A stretch of 5,875 nt of DNA from Tannerella sp. (GTDB taxonomy: Bacteria > Bacteroidota > Bacteroidia > Bacteroidales > Tannerellaceae): contig JAITMT010000468.1 of the NCBI GenBank assembly GCA_031277235.1, positions 1-5,875 on the forward strand, given 5' to 3'. Below the pieces are notes generated by a model that saw nothing but the letters and a program-made list of their open reading frames with translations, made no database searches and was not told the DNA's origin. Of this stretch, positions 1 to 4,941 are shown in pieces. The stretch's first letter is position 1, and each line of letters opens with the position of its first letter. The position numbers were made by a program, and so were the translations under genes.

Positions 1-771
1 AAAATTCTGCAACCAAGCCGGCTCTTTTTTGCCGGACGCCAGCCAAGCCGTTGTGATGGCTTCCGCTTCTACCGGATTGTCGGTTACGACGGCAACCATT
101 CCATTTCCTGTTATATAGTCCTTATTTTCAGGACTGTATATATGATTGGGATTTTGCGGCGAATTTCCCGAAACAGACAGGGACGTATCCACCAAGTTAA
201 TGACAGTCAATTCCTTATCATTAAAAGGATAGCGGGCTACAACACTCCACGTTTCACCGTGCGGATGCCTGCCTACCGCCAATACCGAACTGTCGCCAAA
301 ATTTATCAAAGCCCTTTGAATATCAGCTTCCTGAATGATTTTGTGAACGTAATTTAAGGCGTATCCCTTGGCTATGCCTCCGAAATCAAGAAACATGCCG
401 TATTTATTAAATTGCACGCTGTGAGCGTTTTCCGTGAATATCAGGTGTTGAAAATTGGAGAACGTAACATCGAAATTTCCGTCTGTTTTTGCATAGAAAT
501 CACGGCAGGCGGACATCATATTCCACAGATCATCAGAGAGTTCAACCGGTCTGAACTGGGCGTCGGTATTGACTTTGGCAACTTCGCTTTCGCGGTCGAA
601 ACGGTTGAATATTTTTTCCAGCCGCTTGATTTCCCGTTCCATTTCCAGCCATGTCTGATTCAACTGATTTTCAGGCTTTCCAAACAATAATACATCCAAC
701 CCCGTGTGCATGATCAAGGGCAACGAAGCGTGAAACATTCCCGATTTAGCGTAGTAATTCGTGTAACCCAT
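1..771 (-). CDS. Divergent ApbE-family protein (FAD:protein FMN transferase-like), C-terminus cut by window edge
   Basis: The frame is open from ATG at 771 to base 1 (257 codons, no stop), so the 3' end lies outside the window. An in-frame TGA at 778-780, just before the ATG, fixes the upstream limit. ApbE enzymes use Mg2+ and FAD to attach FMN to Ser/Thr of target proteins. Family signatures seen are FNRFDRESEVAKVN (residues 55-68), LDFGGIAKGYALN (128-140) and ALINFGDSSVLAVG (154-167). Others are altered. The usual H-x-x-D-P-x-T-G motif reads NHIYSPENKDYITG (209-222), and the ADA-type metal-site Asp aligns with Glu237, although Thr241 is kept. There is no signal peptide or lipobox, unlike exported ApbE. 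It starts 12 bases after the nfo stop, so it is probably co-transcribed with it. Fold membership is confident. FMN-transferase activity is uncertain, and it may be a degenerate or repurposed paralog. Confidence 0.85.
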   Translation of the reverse strand, partial: MGYTNYYAKSGMFHASLPLIMHTGLDVLLFGKPENQLNQTWLEMEREIKRLEKIFNRFDRESEVAKVNTDAQFRPVELSDDLWNMMSACRDFYAKTDGNFDVTFSNFQHLIFTENAHSVQFNKYGMFLDFGGIAKGYALNYVHKIIQEADIQRALINFGDSSVLAVGRHPHGETWSVVARYPFNDKELTVINLVDTSLSVSGNSPQNPNHIYSPENKDYITGNGMVAVVTDNPVEAEAITTAWLASGKKEPAWLQNF

Positions 772-783
772 CGTGATTCAACT

Positions 784-1617
784 TTATTCCTGATAGACGC
801 TTTTGAGCAGTTTGATTTCATCGGCGTAACCGGGCAGTTCGTTGGGCGTTTCGAGATAGAAGGGTAAATGCCTCAGTTTGGGATGATTAACGACCCGCGT
901 TATAGTCTGCAAACCGATACTTCCGTTACCGATGGTTTCGTGGCGGTCCTTGTGGCTTTTGAACGGATTCTTACTGTCGTTTAAGTGGATGGCTTTCAGC
1001 CTGTTCAATCCGACAATACGGTCAAATTCATCCAGCACGCCGTCCAAATTCTGCACAATATCGTAACCCGCATCGTAAATGTGGCACGTATCTAAGCAAA
1101 CGCCCATTTTCTCCTGCAATTTCACGCCGTCAATGATGGCGCGCAACTCCTCAAACGTGCGTCCTATCTCGCTTCCCTTGCCCGCCATCGTTTCGAGCAG
1201 CACGGTGGTCGTCATTTGAGGATGCAATACATCGTTCAGTGTATCAATGATATACCTCGTCCCGATTTCAACACCCTGTTGCACGTGACTGCCGGGATGA
1301 AAGTTGTAGAGACTTCCGGGCAGATTTTCCATCCGCCCCAAATCGTCAATCATCATTTCGTGCGCAAACTTGCGGATTCCCGCGTCGGCAGCGCAAATAT
1401 TCATCGTATAGGGGGCGTGCGCCAGAAAATTAGACAGGTCGTTTTCCCTGCAAATCCTTAAAAATTCATCCACATCTTTTTGAATGATGGTTTTTGCACT
1501 GCCGCCGCGAGGGTTGCGCGTGAAAAACTGAAACGTTTTTGCGCCAATCGAAAGCGCATCTTTCGCCATTGCCGTGAAACCGGCGGAAATTGATAAGTGA
1601 CAGCCTATTCTTAACAT
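784..1617 (-). CDS. nfo: Endonuclease IV (AP endonuclease, TIM-barrel, three-metal)
   Basis: The 277-residue protein has the usual length for Nfo, which cleaves DNA 5' of abasic sites and removes 3'-blocking groups in base-excision repair in the cytoplasm. All nine metal ligands known from E. coli Nfo have clear counterparts: His67 (in LAHAPY), His107 (NFHPGSH), Glu142 (LLET), Asp176 and His179 (CLDTCHIYDAG), His211 (AIHLNDSKN), Asp224 and His226 (HKDRHETIGNG), and Glu256 (FYLETP). The enzyme should therefore be active. The start is the ATG at 1617, giving MLRIGCHLS, the usual N-terminus with its first conserved His. No Shine-Dalgarno is visible; the upstream bases are A-rich. It lies 30 bases after the membrane-protein gene and 12 bases before the ApbE-like gene, so it probably belongs to the run that starts at the peptidase. 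Confidence 0.97.
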   Translation of the reverse strand: MLRIGCHLSISAGFTAMAKDALSIGAKTFQFFTRNPRGGSAKTIIQKDVDEFLRICRENDLSNFLAHAPYTMNICAADAGIRKFAHEMMIDDLGRMENLPGSLYNFHPGSHVQQGVEIGTRYIIDTLNDVLHPQMTTTVLLETMAGKGSEIGRTFEELRAIIDGVKLQEKMGVCLDTCHIYDAGYDIVQNLDGVLDEFDRIVGLNRLKAIHLNDSKNPFKSHKDRHETIGNGSIGLQTITRVVNHPKLRHLPFYLETPNELPGYADEIKLLKSVYQE

Positions 1618-1647
1618 TTTAATTGTTGATTTTTAAGTAGTTAGTCG

Positions 1648-2109
1648 TTATAATTGGAGGGCGTTTTCCGTGGATTCTTCCGTGACGGGCACATCGGAAA
1701 TACTCACGATTTTATCCACCACATACCGCGAATAGCCACGCCAGGGGATAGCTCCAAAGTATTCAGTATAATGCAGTTCAACGGTTTTGCCGCCTGCGTG
1801 CATCAACTGTTCGGCCAATTCCTTTTCGCCGACCGAAAATACAAATTCGTTGGACTGTATGCCGCCTTCTGCCGAGGGTTTGATGCCCGACTGTATCAAT
1901 TTTCCCTCATACGTCTTGAAAATCAATCCCTTATAAACAACATAATTAAGTTTTCCCGACTTAACTCCCTCAGCAAAAGGATAGTAGAAACGCACATAGC
2001 CCCAAATCAGAAATCCGAACAGCAGCACAAAAACGATGCTGTTCCTGATTTTGCGCCATTTACGCCCTTTCTGACGCGCTACATCGGTTTTTTCCAATAG
2101 TGATTCCAT
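1648..2109 (-). CDS. Small single-pass membrane protein of unknown function
   Basis: A 153-residue protein starts at ATG 2109, six bases after the peptidase stop, which suggests translational and transcriptional coupling. Residues 1-22 are polar and rich in Arg/Lys (RQKGRKWRKIR). One hydrophobic helix follows at about 24-39, and then a soluble domain of about 110 residues. The positive N-terminus predicts the N-terminus in the cytoplasm and the domain in the periplasm. The soluble part contains FAEGVKSGKLNYVVYKG and FKTYEGKLIQSG, and looks beta-rich. From memory, Bacteroidales proteins of this kind are often labelled hypothetical, or '6-phosphogluconate dehydrogenase'. Nothing here supports the second label: there is no Rossmann nucleotide motif and the protein is far too short. 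Its neighbours (secreted peptidase, endonuclease IV) do not give it a function. It is a real gene because it fits the operon and has coherent topology. Confidence 0.85.
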   Translation of the reverse strand: MESLLEKTDVARQKGRKWRKIRNSIVFVLLFGFLIWGYVRFYYPFAEGVKSGKLNYVVYKGLIFKTYEGKLIQSGIKPSAEGGIQSNEFVFSVGEKELAEQLMHAGGKTVELHYTEYFGAIPWRGYSRYVVDKIVSISDVPVTEESTENALQL

Positions 2110-2115
2110 GGTTGA

Positions 2116-3309
2116 TTATTTTATTCCGAGTTTTGACTTGATTGCCTGGGGAAGCGCGTCCTTGTGCACCACAATGTTCATCGTCTTGTAGGCAACGAAA
2201 GCCTCTGAGGCATACCATGTTCCCTTATATTTGTTATCCGTTCCCCACGAATTTTTTACCAGGAAATATTTCTTTCCGGTGCGGTCTTTTGCCGTGCCGT
2301 AGATCAGCATTCCGTGGTCGTCGGTTGTTTCGTAATTGTCGTAAGCCTCCTGACGCATTTCCTGCGTTACATCTACCTCTTTACAAGGACTTTCGGTCAG
2401 TTGATTGATTTTCGCAGCCCGCTCTACCCGGCTTAAACCCACCCATCTGTCCTGGTCGGAGCCTTTGGTCTCAAAATACTCAATATCAGGCATTACAGCG
2501 ACTCCATTACGGGTGAAACCCGATTCGCTGACGTCGGTGCCCCAGGCAATCGTAAATCCGTTATCTACCGCGTTGTTAATCACCTGCATAAACTCGTCCA
2601 ACGGCAAGTTGAGCGATGTGCCCCAGCGCCAGTTATCCTGAATTTCGAGGGCGAAAGGTTTGTAGAACGGCTCGTGGGTGTAGGAAGTCAGGTTTACATA
2701 GTCGTCTATGTTCAGTCCCAGCGACTTACCGAAACTTTCGGGCGTGTATTCCTTGCCGTTGTACATGAATTTTTCGGGAATCTCGCCCAGGTAAGATTCG
2801 ATGATTCCCTGATGCGCTTTTTTCCAGACGGACGATAATTTGCCGTTCGGATTCTCAACGATGACTTTCAAAAATGCCAGTGAGGTCTGTTCCATCTCGC
2901 TGTGAATGTGCGTTGTATCGCCGTATTCGAGTCCCTTGTAAACGCTTTCGGGCAACGCTCCGTAATTTTTGAAAACGTACAGTACGTCATAAAACGAGCC
3001 GCCCTGCGCATAATTCAGAAAACCGTGCAGCCGCACGTATTTATCGGCTTTGTCAATGTACGATTTGTTCACGATGAACATCTCCGACAGGTCGTATTCG
3101 CCTTTTCCCAACCTAAGCAACTCTGCTTCAATGAATCCGACGCCGGAAAAAGACCAGCATGTTCCCGACCGGCTTTGATTTTCGACCGGCGTGATTTTGA
3201 TTTCCTTAACGGTTGTAAATTCGTAGCCGCTTTTGTCGTCCTGTGCCCGTAAGCCTGTGGCAATAAGGCTGATAGACAATGCTATCCCTGTTGCAATAAT
3301 TCTCTTCAT
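2116..3309 (-). CDS. Secreted C1B papain-like cysteine peptidase (bleomycin hydrolase / aminopeptidase C family)
   Basis: A 397-residue protein. Residues 1-22 are a Sec signal peptide (MKRII, hydrophobic core, LRA|Q cleavage after Ala22) with no lipobox Cys, so the product is probably periplasmic or secreted rather than cytosolic like PepC and BLMH. The catalytic set is clear: Gln45 (oxyanion), Cys51 in SGTCWSFSG, His332 in DDHGMLIYG and Asn353 in VKNSWG. The NSWG motif and the large insert between Cys and His (residues 52-331) fit clan CA family C1B, whose members trim peptides from the N-terminus. I chose ATG 3309 over an in-frame TTG at 3339. The TTG lies inside the promoter's -7 box and upstream of the expected transcription start, and only the ATG puts the signal peptide at the N-terminus. 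First gene of the four-gene run. Aminopeptidase versus endopeptidase activity cannot be decided from sequence. Confidence 0.93.
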   Translation of the reverse strand: MKRIIATGIALSISLIATGLRAQDDKSGYEFTTVKEIKITPVENQSRSGTCWSFSGVGFIEAELLRLGKGEYDLSEMFIVNKSYIDKADKYVRLHGFLNYAQGGSFYDVLYVFKNYGALPESVYKGLEYGDTTHIHSEMEQTSLAFLKVIVENPNGKLSSVWKKAHQGIIESYLGEIPEKFMYNGKEYTPESFGKSLGLNIDDYVNLTSYTHEPFYKPFALEIQDNWRWGTSLNLPLDEFMQVINNAVDNGFTIAWGTDVSESGFTRNGVAVMPDIEYFETKGSDQDRWVGLSRVERAAKINQLTESPCKEVDVTQEMRQEAYDNYETTDDHGMLIYGTAKDRTGKKYFLVKNSWGTDNKYKGTWYASEAFVAYKTMNIVVHKDALPQAIKSKLGIK

Positions 3310-3336
3310 ATTTTTGTTCTTTAAATAGTCAGGTCG

Positions 3337-3344
3337 CAAAGATA
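3337..3344 (-). promoter_or_regulatory. Bacteroidota -7 box driving the peptidase operon
   Basis: The minus strand reads TATCTTTG followed by C, an exact match to the Bacteroidota primary-sigma -7 consensus TAnnTTTG. Transcription would start near 3330, giving a leader of about 20 bases before ATG 3309. No good -33 TTTG is found 19-21 bases upstream; that stretch is only T-rich. I see no other such box before genes 2-4 of the run, so this probably serves all four. Confidence 0.65.
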
Positions 3345-3701
3345 CAAAAAATATTGGAAAAAGAATTTTGCGGGGGAAAAAGATTTATTCATGGCAACGA
3401 TAATGTCCCCGGAAGTTTTGGTAGGAATCAGGCAATTGTACAACAGGCACGCCCGTTATCGGCAGGTATTTCTTCGTTTTTTATTCAAACAATTGACTCC
3501 AACGTTTTTTTCTTCATATTCATCTCTGAAGATTATAACTATTGTTGGCAGAATCAAGTTGCGTTATCATACAGGCAACCGAATCCTTGTAAACAATTAC
3601 TTTTTAGGCAGATTGACACCGACAGTCAAAGGACGCGCCGAATTTCGGCTGACACTTTACCGCCCCAATTTTGCCAAACTGCCGGTTATTATCCGCCATT
3701 T
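3345..3701. other. Gene-free stretch between the Rpn gene and the peptidase operon
   Basis: About 357 bases with no convincing gene. Two plus-strand frames are open here (from 3354 and 3391), but both run on antisense into the Rpn gene, resemble nothing I recognise, and have no Bacteroidota promoter. Two short inverted repeats stand at 3613-3629 (TTGAC, 7-base loop, GTCAA) and 3637-3649 (GCCGAA-T-TTCGGC). Neither is followed by a T-run on either strand, so I do not call them terminators. A 31-codon minus-strand ORF begins two bases after the Rpn stop (listed as a finding). Confidence 0.6.
3613..3649. repeat. Pair of adjacent short inverted repeats downstream of the Rpn gene
   Basis: TTGAC/GTCAA (3613-3617 with 3625-3629, 7-base loop) and GCCGAA/TTCGGC (3637-3642 with 3644-3649, one central base) are both perfect. 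They lie about 53-90 bases beyond the Rpn stop and could fold in its transcript. They might protect or process the 3' end. No U-tract follows, so classic intrinsic termination is not supported. Both are short enough to occur by chance. Confidence 0.35.
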
Positions 3702-4586
3702 CTACAGTTTCCCTATTTCTTCAATTAATAATTGTGTGACTGTCGAAATTTGCTCAAACGGCATGCCAAATGCTTTTAATCCTTTTGCAATTTCTATCGT
3801 CTTTAACTTTTCACCTTCCGCTCTCCCTTCTGCTTTTCCTTCTACTCTCCCTTTTGCCTCTGCATAGTCCAAAGAGTTTTTTAAATCCCTGTACGAGTTT
3901 AAATTGTCAATGTATGCCCGGTATTCTTCGGGAGTCAGTTTCGCGATCTCGGCAGCAGCAAAAATTTTCTCGAAAATTCGATCCTGCAGTTTATCGGGGA
4001 TATTGTCCAGTCGCCTGAGATTTTTTAGAACATACATCCACTTCTCAAAATGCGTCTCCAACTCATCCGCTTCTTTCGTAAACTTCGGCATCTCCAGATA
4101 TACGAACTTCAACTTGTCGTAAAAAACCTTGTGCGTCTCTACATCCGTCAGCATTACATCGTACCGGTATCTGTCCCGGTCATTCCTGTCTTCCTCGAAT
4201 ACGAAATCAAGAATGGCTATTACATAAACCTCTTTCAGATTGAAATTCCACTCGCCGTGAATCGCCTGTTCCGTGATGGCAAACGTGCTGTAATACAGCG
4301 TGCGGTCCTTAAAGTATTCCTGCTTCGTCTTCTGGAGTTCAACGATAAACTTTTCGCCTTTCTCGTTCTCGCAGTAAAGATCGAAAACCGCCTTGCGGGA
4401 CGATTCGGATATGCCCGGTCTTTCGGTTTTAAGATACGACAGGGATACTATTTTCCCTTCCTCCCTGTGCAAAAGTTCGTTCAGAAAGTCAAGCAACAGG
4501 TCCTTGTTGCATTCTTCTCCGAACAGTTTCTTGAAACCGAAGTCGGTAAAGGGATCTATGTATTTATCCTTTATTTTTTCCTGCAT
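3702..4586 (-). CDS. Rpn-family / PD-(D/E)XK nuclease family transposase
   Basis: The 294-residue protein matches the Rpn/'PD-(D/E)XK nuclease family transposase' group. The N-terminus YIDPFTDFGFKKLFG (9-23) is the family hallmark. The nuclease core follows: Asp69 in VFDLYCENEKGEKF, and Glu83-Leu-Gln85 in IVELQKTK, the ExQ variant of ExK. FEKWMYVLKNLRRL (180-193) is the conserved helix after the core. The C-terminus carries four tetrapeptide units ending in Gly (EAKG, RVEG, KAEG, RAEG; 243-258), typical of the family's low-complexity tail, and then a helical end. E. coli Rpn proteins are DNA endonucleases that promote RecA-independent recombination, and some act against phages. Despite the name there is no evidence of transposition here: no terminal repeats or target duplication. 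It has its own promoter, with gene-free DNA on both sides, so it is probably an independent accessory gene. Confidence 0.92.
   Translation of the reverse strand: MQEKIKDKYIDPFTDFGFKKLFGEECNKDLLLDFLNELLHREEGKIVSLSYLKTERPGISESSRKAVFDLYCENEKGEKFIVELQKTKQEYFKDRTLYYSTFAITEQAIHGEWNFNLKEVYVIAILDFVFEEDRNDRDRYRYDVMLTDVETHKVFYDKLKFVYLEMPKFTKEADELETHFEKWMYVLKNLRRLDNIPDKLQDRIFEKIFAAAEIAKLTPEEYRAYIDNLNSYRDLKNSLDYAEAKGRVEGKAEGRAEGEKLKTIEIAKGLKAFGMPFEQISTVTQLLIEEIGKL
3813..3860 (-). repeat. In-frame 12-base repeats encoding [EKR]-x-[EK]-G units in the Rpn C-terminus
   Basis: Four consecutive 12-base units encode EAKG, RVEG, KAEG and RAEG (residues 243-258). The last three are close at DNA level, with purine-rich codons such as AGAGCGGAAGGT and AAAGCAGAAGGG. 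Such tracts can expand or contract in frame by slippage, and are common at this place in the family. They form a charged, probably helical linker between the nuclease core and the C-terminal helices. Confidence 0.7.
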
Positions 4587-4605
4587 GGCTCACAAATTTA
4601 TGCTG

Positions 4606-4637
4606 CAAAAGTAATGTTTATTTCCTGATTTGCAAAA
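4606..4637 (-). promoter_or_regulatory. Bacteroidota promoter of the Rpn gene
   Basis: On the minus strand a -33 element TTTTG (4637-4633) is followed after exactly 19 bases by TACTTTTG (4613-4606), a full match to TAnnTTTG at consensus spacing. Transcription would start around 4599, leaving a leader of only about 13 bases before ATG 4586. A second TAnnTTTG match (4600-4593, TAAATTTG) lies closer to the ATG but lacks a -33 partner, so I prefer the first. It implies the nuclease is transcribed independently of the ApbE gene upstream. Confidence 0.75.
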
Positions 4638-4688
4638 TATTTTCCCGTTCCCGTCAATATTTATTTTCTCTCTGCCACGGGCTGCTTT

Positions 4689-4706
4689 CCCGGTGCACTG
4701 TCCGGG
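4689..4706. repeat. Short GC hairpin (CCCGG, 8-base loop, CCGGG)
   Basis: CCCGG at 4689-4693 pairs perfectly with CCGGG at 4702-4706 around the loop TGCACTGT. An overlapping alternative pairs CACGGG (4676-4681) with CCCGGTG (4689-4695) with one bulge, so the two folds would compete. No T-run follows on either strand. It lies next to the larger inverted repeat and may be part of the same element. Confidence 0.4.
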
Positions 4707-4725
4707 TTGCATATAACATAGTGGC

Positions 4726-4844
4726 GGCTTCACGCAGGCGGGGGGTCCACAAAGATTCATGCGGGCGACTAACGTTCAATTTAACACTACCTTTTCTACA
4801 GAGCTACTGCCGCCGTTGCACCAAAGCGCAGGTTGCGTGAAGGC
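4726..4844. repeat. 119-base structured element with imperfect terminal inverted repeats
   Basis: The ends are inverted copies: GGCTTCACGCA (4726-4736) against TGCGTGAAGGC (4834-4844), pairing at 10 of 11 positions with nine contiguous. Directly inside, GGCGG (4737-4741) can pair with CCGCC (4810-4814) in nested order, leaving a one-sided 19-base bulge (4815-4833) and a loop of 68 bases. A two-part stem with unequal sides resembles a folded recombination site, a BIME-like dispersed repeat or a structured RNA. It contains ACTAACG (4778-4784), but I cannot define proper integron attC core boxes at the ends and no integrase is present. Its nature is unknown. Confidence 0.5.
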
Positions 4845-4941
4845 ATTTTTTGTGTTTATTGCTTTTCTCGCCATGTTTTCGGGATAGCACTTTATTTTCG
4901 GTACGATTATCGCTAACTTGTGAGAGGTTTTAAGCAGAGTT

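Larger units (their letters stand above)
4638..4941. other. Gene-free, GC-richer stretch between ApbE and the Rpn promoter
   Basis: Between the stop of the right-hand ApbE gene (4942) and the Rpn promoter no frame looks coding. The segment around 4670-4845 is clearly richer in G+C than the AT-rich flanks and contains the structured repeat and hairpin listed separately. From 4845 to 4941 the DNA is T-rich on the plus strand and I see nothing in it. No hairpin plus T-run terminator follows the ApbE stop on the minus strand, so how that transcript ends is unclear. Confidence 0.6.

Noticed and set aside
1654..2100. Plus-strand open frame of 148 codons antisense to the small membrane-protein gene.
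   Set aside because: It lies almost wholly opposite a gene that fits the operon and has coherent topology; no recognisable domain and no promoter.
3613..3649. Intrinsic terminator for the Rpn gene.
   Set aside because: The hairpins are short and no U-tract follows on the minus strand.
3354..3867. Overlapping plus-strand open frames of 124 and 158 codons in the stretch before the peptidase and into the Rpn 3' end.
   Set aside because: Neither resembles a known protein, the longer one ends antisense to the Rpn coding region, and no TAnnTTTG box precedes them. They cannot be fully excluded but lack positive evidence.
4050..4628. Plus-strand open frame of 192 codons opposite the Rpn gene.
   Set aside because: Antisense shadow of a well-supported nuclease gene; composition is skewed as expected from reading the complementary strand.
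4704..4790. Integron attC site suggested by GTTGCATATAACATAG and ACTAACG near a foldable GC-rich region.
   Set aside because: The core boxes do not match RYYYAAC/GTTRRRY at paired ends, and no integrase or cassette array is present. Kept only as an unidentified structured element.
3310..4941. Rpn gene plus flanks as a complete transposon or insertion sequence.
   Set aside because: I could not find matching terminal inverted repeats or a target-site duplication at the two flanking gene-free stretches.
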